This document shows, piece after piece, positions 8,100-15,964 of a stretch of DNA of 24,652 nucleotides. The position numbers and the translations under genes are program-made. Within the stretch, counting starts at the first letter, position 1. Each line of letters opens with the position of its first letter. The notes beneath the pieces were generated by a model. It was not told where the DNA came from, did not search any database, and saw only the letters and a program-made list of their open reading frames with translations. Origin of the DNA: Pseudomonadota bacterium (GTDB lineage Bacteria; Pseudomonadota; Gammaproteobacteria; Acidithiobacillales; Acidithiobacillaceae); NCBI GenBank assembly GCA_021840785.1, contig JAKBXD010000007.1, positions 1-24,652 on the forward strand, in the 5' to 3' direction.

Positions 8100-8585
8100 T
8101 TAGATTGCCTTGGCACCGCGACTGATGGCGCTGGCACCGCTGCGTACCACTTCAATGACCATACCGGGGTCCAGAGCATGGATAAAGGCATCCAGCTTCT
8201 CGCCTGTACCCGTCAGCTCCATCGTGTAGGAGCGGTCCGTCACGTCAATGATACGCCCCCGGAAAACATCCGACAGCCTTTTGACCTCCTCGCGATCCTG
8301 CCCTACGGCATGAACCTTGATCAGCATCAGCTCGCGCTCAATGTGCGGCCCCTCGGTCAAGTCGTGCACGCGTATGACTTCCACAAGCTTATTCAACTGC
8401 TTGAGGACCTGCTCCATGATTTCCTCGGAACCTCGCGTCGCCACCGTCATCCGCGAAATACTCGGATCGTGAGTCGGCGCGACAGTCATCGCCTCAATGT
8501 TATAACCACGCGCCGAGAACAGCCCCGCCACTCGTGACAGGGCACCCGCTTCATTCTCCAGCAAGATAGAGATGATATGGCGCAT
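8100..8585 (-). CDS. ilvN: Acetolactate synthase small (regulatory) subunit
   Basis: This 161-residue protein binds the catalytic subunit IlvB, raises its activity and gives feedback inhibition by valine. The N-terminal ACT domain is clear (HIISILLENEAGALSRVAGL, then SARGYNIEAMTVAPTHD, then MTVATRGSEEIMEQVLKQLN). The C-terminal domain contains REVKRLSDVFRGRIIDVT-like sequence and ends ISRGAKAI. The effector-binding ACT loop with Asn and Gly (LLENEAGALSR) is intact, so valine sensitivity is expected but not proven. The start lies 3 bases after the ilvB stop without a strong ribosome site of its own, which suggests coupled translation. This form is also called ilvH; I cannot separate the isozyme names from sequence. 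Confidence 0.96.
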   Translation of the reverse strand: MRHIISILLENEAGALSRVAGLFSARGYNIEAMTVAPTHDPSISRMTVATRGSEEIMEQVLKQLNKLVEVIRVHDLTEGPHIERELMLIKVHAVGQDREEVKRLSDVFRGRIIDVTDRSYTMELTGTGEKLDAFIHALDPGMVIEVVRSGASAISRGAKAI

Positions 8586-8588
8586 GGG

Positions 8589-10334
8589 CTATACCAGAAT
8601 CATTTCGGAGAGGGCCGCACCCGCAGGCACCATGGGGTAGACGTTTTCCTGCGGATCTACCTGGAAATCCATGAACACCATGCGGTCTTTAAGGCGCAGT
8701 GCCTCACGGATCACTGGTTCCACATCAGCAGGGGTATCCGCGCGCAGGCCGATATGGCCATAAGCTTCGGCCAATTTCACGAAGTCAGGCAAGGCATCCA
8801 CATAGCTCATGGCGTAACGATTTTCATAGAAAAACTCCTGCCATTGACGCACCATCCCCAGATAATGATTGTTGAGACACGCCACCTTGACGGGCAGGTT
8901 ATACTGCAGGCAGGTGGACAACTCCTGAATATTCATCTGGATGCTACCATCTCCCGTCACACAAACCACCGTCGCATCCGGTTCGGCAACCTGCGCGCCC
9001 ATGGCCGCAGGCAGCCCGAAGCCCATGGTGCCCAATCCGCCACTATTGATCCAGCGACGTGGCTGGTCGAAACCATAGAATTGCGCGGCCCACATCTGGT
9101 GTTGGCCCACATCCGAGGTGACGATGGCGTTACCACCGGTAAGCTCAAACAATTTCTGCACCACAAGCTGCGGCTTGATGATCCGGCCGTCCTGATTATA
9201 GTGCAGACAATCGCGCTGCCGCCATTCTTCAATCTGCGTCCACCACGCCTGCATGGCTTGCGGATCATTGCGCTGACCATTTTCCGCCAGAATCTGGTTC
9301 ATCTCCAGCAGTACCTGCTGCAAATCGCCGACGACGGGCACATCCACCCGCACATTCTTGGAGATGGAGGACGGATCAACATCCACATGCACAATCCGGG
9401 CGTGCGGCGCGAATTTGGTGAGGTTGCCGGTGACGCGGTCGTCAAAACGCGCACCCAGGGCCACCAGCACATCACAGTGCTGTACCGCCATATTGGCTTC
9501 GTAGGTACCGTGCATACCCAGCATCCCCAAAAACTGGCGATCCGACGCCGGGTAAGCGCCCAACCCCATGAGCGTATTCGTGATGGGCGCGCCCAAAGTG
9601 CGCACCAGCTTGCGCAGTTCTCCGGAAGCGTTACCGAGGATAATGCCGCCGCCGGTATAGAACATCGGCCGCTGCGCACCGGTAACGAGCTGCATGGCTT
9701 TACGCACCTGCCCCGGATGGCCTTTCAGCGTCGGTTTATAGGAACGCAGACTGATTTTTTCCGGGTAATGATAATGGGTTTTGTGGCTGGTAATATCCTT
9801 GGGGATGTCCACCAGCACCGGGCCTGGCCGCCCCGTCGCCGCCAGATAAAACGCGGTCTTCAGGGTGCTCGCCAGATCGCGGACATCCTTCACCAAGAAA
9901 TTATGCTTGGTGCAGGGCCGCGTAATACCCACCGTGTCCACTTCCTGAAAGGCGTCATTACCGATGAGCGCAACGGGCACTTGCCCGGTGATCACCACTA
10001 TGGGCACCGAGTCCATGTACGCCGTGGCAATGCCGGTCACCGCATTGGTGGCGCCCGGACCACTGGTGACCAGCGCCACACCAACCTTGCCAGTGACCCG
10101 GGAATAAGCATCTGCTGCATGCACTGCCGCCTGCTCATGACGTACGAGAATATGCTTGACGGCATCCTGCTGTGCGAGCTCGTCATAAATATACAGCACC
10201 GCACCACCCGGATAACCGAAAACATGTTCCACACCTTCATCACGCAACGCACGGACCACAATCTCCGCACCCGTCAGGTCTTCTTCTACCAGATCGGGAC
10301 TTGGGCGATTTTGCGTAGTCGTCAGGGACGTCAT
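8589..10334 (-). CDS. ilvB: Acetolactate synthase large (catalytic) subunit
   Basis: This 581-residue enzyme uses thiamine diphosphate, FAD and Mg2+ to join pyruvate with pyruvate or 2-ketobutyrate, the committed step of branched-chain amino-acid synthesis. The N-terminal Pyr domain has GYPGGAVLYIYDEL and the catalytic glutamate E67 (VRHEQAAVHAADAYSR). The central FAD-binding domain includes MLGMHGTYEANMAV and ARFDDRVTGN. The C-terminal PP domain has the ThDP signature VTGDGSIQMNIQELST, then NNHYLGMVRQWQEFFY. GAGGAG stands about 8 bases before the ATG, supporting this start. No leader peptide rich in Ile, Val or Leu codons is visible upstream, so classical attenuation is not indicated. Length and motifs are normal. 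Confidence 0.98.
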   Translation of the reverse strand: MTSLTTTQNRPSPDLVEEDLTGAEIVVRALRDEGVEHVFGYPGGAVLYIYDELAQQDAVKHILVRHEQAAVHAADAYSRVTGKVGVALVTSGPGATNAVTGIATAYMDSVPIVVITGQVPVALIGNDAFQEVDTVGITRPCTKHNFLVKDVRDLASTLKTAFYLAATGRPGPVLVDIPKDITSHKTHYHYPEKISLRSYKPTLKGHPGQVRKAMQLVTGAQRPMFYTGGGIILGNASGELRKLVRTLGAPITNTLMGLGAYPASDRQFLGMLGMHGTYEANMAVQHCDVLVALGARFDDRVTGNLTKFAPHARIVHVDVDPSSISKNVRVDVPVVGDLQQVLLEMNQILAENGQRNDPQAMQAWWTQIEEWRQRDCLHYNQDGRIIKPQLVVQKLFELTGGNAIVTSDVGQHQMWAAQFYGFDQPRRWINSGGLGTMGFGLPAAMGAQVAEPDATVVCVTGDGSIQMNIQELSTCLQYNLPVKVACLNNHYLGMVRQWQEFFYENRYAMSYVDALPDFVKLAEAYGHIGLRADTPADVEPVIREALRLKDRMVFMDFQVDPQENVYPMVPAGAALSEMILV

Positions 10335-10370
10335 CGTCGTACTCCTCAGGGAATAAAGTATTAGCGCAAA

Positions 10371-10399
10371 AAGCTAGACATTTTTTGCTGTGAGGTCAA
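10371..10399 (-). promoter_or_regulatory. Candidate sigma70 promoter of ilvBNC
   Basis: On the minus strand, TTGACC (10399-10394, 5 of 6 consensus bases) is followed after 17 bases by TAGCTT (10376-10371, 3 of 6). It lies about 37 bases before the ilvB ATG. Just upstream is a weak 4-bp hairpin (ATGC/GCAT) followed by TTTTTATTT, which might end the mutS2 transcript. The -10 box is poor, so this is a tentative call. Confidence 0.35.
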
Positions 10400-10465
10400 A
10401 TAAAAATGCCTTGGCGCATACGGCTTGTCATCTATGGTACCGCGGTCAGCGGCACGTTTTCCGGC

Positions 10466-12004
10466 CTAGTGGCTGTGCAGATATTCCAGATAATCGCGCG
10501 CCTTGCTGACCAACGCCTCCGGCAATCCGCGTTTTGCCGCGATAACCAGACCCAGGGAACGCCCCGGCACCCCGATCTGCAGCTCGTAGGTGGGCTCCAA
10601 GCGCTCCTGATCAAAGCGCATGGAGGCATTACACAGGCAAGCGTGGGTATCGGCAAAAGCCTTGAGCGGAGTGAGATGGGTAGTCACCATACCCCGCACC
10701 CCGCGTCCCGCCAGATGATCAAGCACGGCCATCGCCAGCGCTGCGCCCTCTTCCGGGTCCGTGCCGGTACCCAGCTCATCCAACAGGATAAGGGTATGAT
10801 CATCCGCATCCGCAAGTAGTCTTTTCAGGATCTCCACATGACCAGAATAGGTAGACAACTCAAAAGCGACACTTTGCGGATCACCCATATCCACAAAAAC
10901 ATGTGTGAAATTCCCAACCACGGCGCGCCCTTCTACCGGGATATGCAAGCCGCAATGGGCCATTACCGTAAGCAACCCAACCGTCTTCAGAGCGACACTC
11001 TTGCCGCCGCTGTTGGGTCCGGTCACCACCAGAATCGGGCACTCCGCATCGATATGCACGGATAACGGTTTGGGCCGTGGACCCCGCTTCTCCGCATAAG
11101 CGAGGACGAGTTGCGGGTGATAGGCCACTTCCAGTACCAGCACCGGCACGTCCACCATCTCAGCCGCTTTGCCATGCAGATGGATGGACAGTTGCGCGCC
11201 CGCGATGGCCAGATCCAGCCAGGTCAGTGACTCGACCAAATGCTGTAAGCCAATCAGACGCTCACGCGCGGCATCGCTGAGGGCGCGGAGGATAGCCTGG
11301 TTCTCCTGTTCGATACGGCCAGCGATCTTCTCCAGATGGTTATTACCCGCCACCACCTCCATCGGCTCCACCAGAACGCCATGTCCGCCTGGGCCGGTAC
11401 CGCGCCGCACCCCGCGAATCTTGTCCACTGCCCCATCGGGCAAGTGCACGCAGGCGCGCTGGCTGGACCAGTGGACCTTCGCTCCCGGCGCACGCAGATG
11501 CCCCTGCAGGGTCCTTTGAATCTGCTCGCGCTCCGTCTTCAACTCACCATGCAACTGGCGCAGGGTATCATTACCATCTTCGCGTACGCTGCCGTTGGCT
11601 AGGAGAACAGCGTCGATCTGGGGTAACAGGTCCGCTGCCGCGTCCAGCCGCTCCGCCCCGGTGGGCAACAGCGCAGGACGTTTCTCCACATAAGGACGCA
11701 ACTGCAAACCGACCCGCAGCACCAGCGCCAGATTACGCAAGGCGGTACCCGCCAGCGCCGCACCAGGAGAGGCCACCTGGCGAATACCGGCGCGCACATC
11801 CGGCAGCTCCGGGAGAATCGGGCCTTCGCCCGACTCCAGGCCAACGCGGGCGGCGGTGATGGCCGCCTGCAACTGGCGCGCGACGCCCACTGTGGGGGCG
11901 GGTACGAGGTTACGCGCCGCCTCGGCCCCGAAAGGCGTCGCACAGAGCTTTTCGAGCAAGCGGCGAATGCCCCCGAATTCCAGGGGCTTCAGGTCAGCTT
12001 CCAT
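10466..12004 (-). CDS. MutS2-family ATPase lacking the C-terminal coiled-coil and Smr domains
   Basis: The 512-residue protein has the MutS2 layout at its N-terminus (LEFGGIRRLLEKLCATPFGAEAA). A core clamp region follows, including VREDGNDTLRQLHGELKTER. The ATPase holds Walker A GPNSGGKS (329-336), the ST loop (MGDPQSVAFELSTYSGH), Walker B LILLDELGTGTDPEEG (406-420) and the switch TTH (441-443). Ordinary MutS2 proteins are about 780 residues, with a coiled coil, a KOW-like region and an Smr nuclease domain after the ATPase. This one stops soon after the ATPase (KARDYLEYLHSH). Only 131 bases separate its stop from ilvB, too few to hide the missing part in another frame. Family members act on branched DNA or split collided ribosomes; without Smr, DNA or RNA cutting is unlikely. 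GGGAG precedes the ATG. Confidence 0.88.
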   Translation of the reverse strand: MEADLKPLEFGGIRRLLEKLCATPFGAEAARNLVPAPTVGVARQLQAAITAARVGLESGEGPILPELPDVRAGIRQVASPGAALAGTALRNLALVLRVGLQLRPYVEKRPALLPTGAERLDAAADLLPQIDAVLLANGSVREDGNDTLRQLHGELKTEREQIQRTLQGHLRAPGAKVHWSSQRACVHLPDGAVDKIRGVRRGTGPGGHGVLVEPMEVVAGNNHLEKIAGRIEQENQAILRALSDAARERLIGLQHLVESLTWLDLAIAGAQLSIHLHGKAAEMVDVPVLVLEVAYHPQLVLAYAEKRGPRPKPLSVHIDAECPILVVTGPNSGGKSVALKTVGLLTVMAHCGLHIPVEGRAVVGNFTHVFVDMGDPQSVAFELSTYSGHVEILKRLLADADDHTLILLDELGTGTDPEEGAALAMAVLDHLAGRGVRGMVTTHLTPLKAFADTHACLCNASMRFDQERLEPTYELQIGVPGRSLGLVIAAKRGLPEALVSKARDYLEYLHSH

Positions 12005-12066
12005 GGGTTCTCCCGATAATTAGCCCGCCCAAGGGTACAAAAGGCCTGGCGGCAATGCCAACCCAA

Positions 12067-12492
12067 TCAGTTTTGAAAAATTTCCCGCCACCAGCGTTTG
12101 CGGCCTTCGGGCACAACAAATTCCCCCAAAGGATCGGGAGGTACCCGCGAGAATACCCAGCCGGCTGGAATCGCCTTTCCGCTGCTGCCACAAGACGCCC
12201 CCAAATGGTTGGGATCGTAAATCTTGATCAGCCGCGGATGCTCAAAATCATCCACATAGACGATACCCAGATATGTCTCTTTATGGTCGTGATGCAGCAA
12301 GGTACCGATCGCGTCCAGCACTTTGCAAAAGGTCACGGCATCAAGTGGCGCCTGCGGAAAATCCACCCCAACGAAGTACACATACCAGCCATTATCGGCC
12401 TGTTCTGCGAGCGTTTTCTGAAACTCATCCCAACGCGACCACGCACGAATACCGCGCAGCATTCCGTTGTATAATTCCATGAACTCAGACAT
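12067..12492 (-). CDS. Hypothetical 141-residue soluble protein in the tadA operon
   Basis: I do not recognise this family. The protein has no signal peptide or membrane segment. It is rich in aromatic residues, with Trp pairs near the end (GRKRWWREIF) and the stretches RAWSRWDEFQ, NGWYVYFVGVDFPQAP, LLHHDHKETYLGIVYVDD and HLGASCGSSG. The central VDD/IKIYDP pattern suggests an alpha/beta fold. Coding status is well supported. A strong ribosome site (GGAGG) lies about 7 bases before the ATG, the start shares one base with the yjbQ stop (TGATG), and the gene is followed 62 bases later by the MutS2-like gene. Its place between RNA-modification and ribosome-rescue-type neighbours hints at a translation-related role, but that is guilt by association only. 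Confidence 0.8.
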   Translation of the reverse strand: MSEFMELYNGMLRGIRAWSRWDEFQKTLAEQADNGWYVYFVGVDFPQAPLDAVTFCKVLDAIGTLLHHDHKETYLGIVYVDDFEHPRLIKIYDPNHLGASCGSSGKAIPAGWVFSRVPPDPLGEFVVPEGRKRWWREIFQN

Positions 12493-12923
12493 CAGCCCTC
12501 CTCCATAACCCCTTGAAAACTGACCAACACTCGGCGGCTGATTGGCCGCACCCGATGTTCGAAAAGAAAAACCCCCTGCCAGCCTCCCAGCGCCGCCCGC
12601 CCCTCCCGTACGGGGATGATCAGGCTATTCTGGGTCAGCACACTGCGCAGGTGCGCCGACATATCATCAGTTCCTTCATTGCGATGACGAAAATCAGGAT
12701 CGCCATCCGGAACCAAACGCGCAAAATAATCCAGGATATCCGCTCGTACATCCGGATCGGCATTTTCTTGCAGTAATAAACTGGCTGAGGTGTGTGGCAC
12801 GAAGAGATTCGCCCATCCTGCCCAGGCATCGACTTCCCGCAACCAAGCCTGCAATTTCTGAGTGAGTTCATATAGGCCGCGACCACCATTGTTCACCTGC
12901 CATTCATGACTGCAATGCCGCAT
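12492..12923 (-). CDS. YjbQ-family protein (UPF0047; secondary thiamine-phosphate synthase enzyme)
   Basis: The 143-residue protein shows the family pattern almost throughout: FVPHTSASLLLQENADPDV, then HRNEGTDDMSAHLRSVL, then LIIPVREGRAALGGWQGVFL and FEHR. These His, Glu and Asp residues form the conserved pocket of the trimeric YjbQ fold. Family members can weakly replace thiamine-phosphate synthase in E. coli, and their true role is unsettled. I chose the ATG at 12923 (MRHCSHEWQV) because homologues begin there. The frame extends 16 codons further upstream (from 12971) but that part lies inside tadA and is basic and low in family likeness. The gene overlaps the tadA end by 20 bases and couples to the hypothetical gene by TGATG. 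Confidence 0.88.
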   Translation of the reverse strand: MRHCSHEWQVNNGGRGLYELTQKLQAWLREVDAWAGWANLFVPHTSASLLLQENADPDVRADILDYFARLVPDGDPDFRHRNEGTDDMSAHLRSVLTQNSLIIPVREGRAALGGWQGVFLFEHRVRPISRRVLVSFQGVMEEG

Positions 12924-13470
12924 CACCGCTCCCCTGCCCCGTTTCGACACCCGTTTCAGCCGTGGCGACATCGGCCTCTCCTGCCCCTTTTCCGCGTCGC
13001 CGCGCCCGGAAAAAGTCCCTTAGCAATGTCGCGGAGGGTGCGGCCAGCACGCCCCCCTCCGTCACGATACGATGGTTAAAGCGGCCATCCTCCAAGAGAT
13101 GGTAAAGACTTTCCACTGCGCCCGTCTTAGGATCCGACGCCGCATAGACGAGACGCGCAACTCGCGCATGCAGCATCGCCCCAACACACATAACGCAAGG
13201 CTCCAGCGTAACATAGAGGGTAGCACCCGTTAGCCGATAATTCTGCAAAACCTGTGCCGCCTGACGCAGCACGAGCATTTCCGCATGGGCACTGGGATCA
13301 TGGCTATGAACAGGCGTGTTATGCGCCGCCGCCAGCAGATGGCCGTCAGCGTCCAGCAACACTGCGCCCACCGGAACCTCGCCCTGAACGGCGCCACGCG
13401 TCGCATAATCCAGCGCCAGCGTCATCCACGCCAGATCCCTGCAATGACCATCCGCTCTCGTCAAAATCAT
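12904..13470 (-). CDS. tadA: tRNA-specific adenosine deaminase
   Basis: TadA converts adenosine 34 of tRNA-Arg(ACG) to inosine, allowing it to read three Arg codons. The zinc-binding deaminase motifs are complete: HAE at residues 62-64 with catalytic Glu64, and PCVMC at 91-95 with zinc ligands Cys92 and Cys95. The substrate-loop sequences EVPVGAVLL and LYHLLEDGRFNH are also as expected. The protein is 188 residues, about 20 longer than E. coli TadA. The extra is a low-complexity tail after FRARRRGKGAG, rich in Ala, Gly, Glu and Thr. GGAG is 4 bases before the ATG. It is the first gene of the minus-strand block, divergent from pilM across about 225 bases. Confidence 0.96.
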   Translation of the reverse strand: MILTRADGHCRDLAWMTLALDYATRGAVQGEVPVGAVLLDADGHLLAAAHNTPVHSHDPSAHAEMLVLRQAAQVLQNYRLTGATLYVTLEPCVMCVGAMLHARVARLVYAASDPKTGAVESLYHLLEDGRFNHRIVTEGGVLAAPSATLLRDFFRARRRGKGAGEADVATAETGVETGQGSGDAALQS

Positions 13471-13564
13471 GGAACTCCAAAATTACTCTCGCCAAAAGTC
13501 GCGTTGGTATGGCCACCCCCACCGGGTTTCGCGCCTATGGTAACAATTTCTCGGTCAGCGCGCC

Positions 13565-13592
13565 TTGACAGAATCGGGAATGCTGCTAATTT
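13565..13592 (+). promoter_or_regulatory. Candidate promoter of the pilMNOPQ-aroKB operon
   Basis: A perfect -35 box TTGACA (13565-13570) is followed after 16 bases by TAATTT (13587-13592, 3 of 6). A TGC just before it fits an extended -10 element. It predicts a transcript with roughly 95 bases of leader before the pilM GTG. The rest of the 225-base tadA-pilM gap holds an 8-base palindrome TTGCGCAA (13623-13630) and a weaker TTGAGT box at 13637. I see no RNA gene there. Confidence 0.5.
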
Positions 13593-13695
13593 CCCCCGCG
13601 TGTTGCAAAAAGTATTCGTGCGTTGCGCAAGTGCCGTTGAGTGTTCTGCAAAGCAAATTTATGTAATATTCGTCAGCTCATAAAAGGGAATAAAC

Positions 13696-14760
13696 GTGCT
13701 GCGCTTACCAAGTCCTCCTTTGCTCGGCCTGGATATTAGTCCGGACGCAGTCAAGCTCGTTGAACTCTCGCAGTCCAGGGGGAGGCTTCGCGTCGAACAT
13801 GCGGACTCCGAAGCACTTCCGCCGGGCGCCCTTAATGATCGTGACATCCAGGACGCTACAGCGGTCAGCCGGGCGCTACACACCATTCTGGAGCGGTCCC
13901 GCATCCGGACCAAGGCCGTGGCAACCGCCCTGCCGGCCAATACGGCCATCGTCAAGATCATTTCTCTTCCGGCTGAACTGGACGAGGTGGGTATTGAAGA
14001 GCAGATTCGCTTTGAGAGCAGCCAATATATTCCCTACAGTATTGACGCCGTCAATTTTGATTTCGCGGTGCTTGGCCCCGATGAAGTCAGAAAAGGTTAT
14101 AATCATGTCCTGCTGGTAGCGTGCAAAAAAGAAGCCATTGAAGATCGTGCCGCGGTCCTCGAAGAGGTAGGCTTAAAACCAAAAATCATTGATGTCAAAC
14201 CCTTTGCTCTCTGGTTATTACATGAGCACCTCACCAGAGCGTCGCCACTAGCACACGGCACTTCAGGCGGAGCGGTCATTCTGGTGGAAATAGGTAGTGT
14301 CACCACAAATATCAACGTGTTTCAGGAAGGGCATCCGGTTTACTCCCGTGAGCATAATTTTGGCTTGGGTCGTCTGATTGAAGAAATACAGCGTCGTTAT
14401 AGCCTCGATGCCAATGTCGCACAACGCATGGAGCGCTTCGGTGGTTTGCCTCCCGAATATGAGCGTGATGTACTTAATCCCTTCGCCCGGAGTATGGCTC
14501 AGGAACTGTTTCGTTCTCTTGATTTCTTTCAGGCCAGCATGCCGGATATTTCCGCAGGATCGGTGCATCTTTTTGGTATCGGCGCTAAAACTCCGCAGCT
14601 TGCAGAGCAATTGCGTCAACTCGTGAGCTTTCCGGTTTACGTGCCTGACCCTTTCGCGGGCATGGAAATAGCCCCTCAGATCAGCCGTCGCTTTATGGAT
14701 GCAGACAGATCGTCTCTGGCGGTTGCCTGTGGGCTGGCGCTCAGGAGGACTCCGGCATGA
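13696..14760 (+). CDS. pilM: Type IV pilus assembly protein PilM (actin-like)
   Basis: PilM is the cytoplasmic actin-like ATPase that binds the N-terminal tail of PilN and links the pilus alignment complex to the motor platform. The protein is 354 residues. The first nucleotide-binding motif is GLDISPDAVKLVELS near the N-terminus. Next come the family block VATALPANTAIVKIISLPAELDEVGIEEQ (1C-like region) and FESSQYIPYSIDAVNFDFAV. The second phosphate motif is VILVEIGSVTTNINVF. The C-terminus has HLFGIGAKTPQLAEQL and ends GLALRRTPA. Translation starts at GTG 13696, preceded by AAGGGA about 6 bases upstream. No ATG fits better, because the next codons already belong to the conserved motif. It overlaps pilN by ATGA. 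Confidence 0.96.
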   Translation: MLRLPSPPLLGLDISPDAVKLVELSQSRGRLRVEHADSEALPPGALNDRDIQDATAVSRALHTILERSRIRTKAVATALPANTAIVKIISLPAELDEVGIEEQIRFESSQYIPYSIDAVNFDFAVLGPDEVRKGYNHVLLVACKKEAIEDRAAVLEEVGLKPKIIDVKPFALWLLHEHLTRASPLAHGTSGGAVILVEIGSVTTNINVFQEGHPVYSREHNFGLGRLIEEIQRRYSLDANVAQRMERFGGLPPEYERDVLNPFARSMAQELFRSLDFFQASMPDISAGSVHLFGIGAKTPQLAEQLRQLVSFPVYVPDPFAGMEIAPQISRRFMDADRSSLAVACGLALRRTPA

Positions 14761-15350
14761 TTCGCATCAACCTGCTGCCCTATCGAGAGGCTCAGCGCGC
14801 ACAACGCAGTCAGCTGCTAGTGTTAGCCTTTATCGGCGTTCTGCTGCTTGCCGCTCTGCTCTACTATGGTATCTACAGTATTTTTAGTGCGCGGGTCTCT
14901 GCTGAACAGCAAAAAGTGCGGTATTTGCAAGGGGTCACCACCCAACTGGATAAAAAAATCGCGTCCATTGCCGATCTGCGTAAAAAACGTGATGAACTGC
15001 TTTCCCGTGAGGGTATCATTACCGACCTGCAAGACCAGCGGGATATGGTAGTGCGACTCTTCAACACGTTGGCTCGGGTAACTCCCGATGGCATCTTTCT
15101 GACGAAACTTCAGCAGACGGGTAATTCCATTAGGGTGAATGGTTATTCCCAGACAAACAGTCAGGTCGCGGCATTTATGCGCAGCATCGAAGCTTCAAAA
15201 ATTTTTGCGAAGCCGGAACTGAACATCATCAGCAAGTCCAAACTGGGCAATGAAGAGGTAGGACAATTTACGCTGCAGATGAGCATCCGCCCACCGGCTG
15301 CCGCGAATAAAAGTGACGCATCCGCGCAGCACAAGGATACTCAGCCATGA
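14757..15350 (+). CDS. pilN: Type IV pilus assembly protein PilN
   Basis: This 197-residue inner-membrane protein begins with the PilM-binding motif INLLPYRE at residues 3-10. One transmembrane helix follows at about 20-44 (LLVLAFIGVLLLAALLYYGIYSIF), then a periplasmic coiled coil (SAEQQKVRYLQGVTTQLDKKIASIADLRKKRDEL) and a ferredoxin-like C-terminal domain (VTPDGIFLTKLQQTGNSIRVNGYSQTNSQVAAFMRSIEAS). It pairs with PilO to form the periplasmic scaffold. It overlaps pilM and pilO by ATGA at both ends, so its amount is likely tied to theirs. Confidence 0.95.
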   Translation: MIRINLLPYREAQRAQRSQLLVLAFIGVLLLAALLYYGIYSIFSARVSAEQQKVRYLQGVTTQLDKKIASIADLRKKRDELLSREGIITDLQDQRDMVVRLFNTLARVTPDGIFLTKLQQTGNSIRVNGYSQTNSQVAAFMRSIEASKIFAKPELNIISKSKLGNEEVGQFTLQMSIRPPAAANKSDASAQHKDTQP

Positions 15351-15964
15351 CCTTTGATGAATTCCGTAACCTGCAAATGGATGATGTCATCCGCTGGCCG
15401 ATCAAAACCAAGCTCATCATCGTCGCCATCATTGTCCTGATTCTCGGTATCCTGGTCTGGTTTGAGTTCATCGCACCCGAAAACGACCAATATCATCAAC
15501 TAAAAATTCAGGAAGACAGCCTGAAGCTCCAGGTGCGGCAAAAACAATTGCTGGCCGCCTCCCTACCCGCCTATCAAGCCCAGATCAAGGAAATGAATCT
15601 GCGTTTTCAGAACTTTCTGCAGCAGTTGCCCAACCGCACCCAGATCCCTTCGTTGCTGGATGATGTAACCTTGGCCGGACGTAGTCGCGGGCTGGATTTC
15701 GAACTGTTCCAGCCTACGGGAGAAGTGAACAAGAATTTTTATGCGGAGATCCCGGTCAAGCTCAAAGTGGTCGGCACCTACAGTGACATCGGACGCTTCG
15801 CCGCCGCGGTCGCCGCCATGCCTCGTATTGTGACCATCAACAATATCGGCATCACCCGGATGCCTAACGCGGGGGCGACCAGCGCGGCCAAGGCACAGGC
15901 AGCCCAGCAATTGGTGATGCAGTGTACAGCAACCACATATCGCTATCTGGGGGGCAAACCATGA
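15347..15964 (+). CDS. pilO: Type IV pilus assembly protein PilO
   Basis: This 205-residue protein is the partner of PilN. A short cytoplasmic stretch (TFDEFRNLQMDDVIRWPIKTK) is followed by one membrane helix at about residues 24-44 (LIIVAIIVLILGILVWFEFI). A coiled coil follows (YHQLKIQEDSLKLQVRQKQLLAASLPAYQAQIKEMN), then the conserved LPNRTQIPSLLDDVTLAGRSRGLDFELFQP and a ferredoxin-like domain (IPVKLKVVGTYSDIGRFAAAVAAMPRIVTINNIGI). This is the standard PilO architecture. It overlaps pilN and pilP by ATGA. Expected function is to set spacing between the inner-membrane platform and the PilP-PilQ gate. Confidence 0.95.
   Translation: MTFDEFRNLQMDDVIRWPIKTKLIIVAIIVLILGILVWFEFIAPENDQYHQLKIQEDSLKLQVRQKQLLAASLPAYQAQIKEMNLRFQNFLQQLPNRTQIPSLLDDVTLAGRSRGLDFELFQPTGEVNKNFYAEIPVKLKVVGTYSDIGRFAAAVAAMPRIVTINNIGITRMPNAGATSAAKAQAAQQLVMQCTATTYRYLGGKP

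Noticed and set aside
8577..10364. 595-codon open frame on the plus strand opposite ilvB
   Set aside because: It mirrors ilvB over its whole length, its protein is His/Arg/Gln-rich with no motif, and no ribosome site precedes it. High GC commonly leaves long open frames opposite real genes.
13623..13630. Palindrome TTGCGCAA in the tadA-pilM gap as an operator
   Set aside because: Eight bases alone are too short and expected by chance. No second copy or flanking symmetry supports a binding site.
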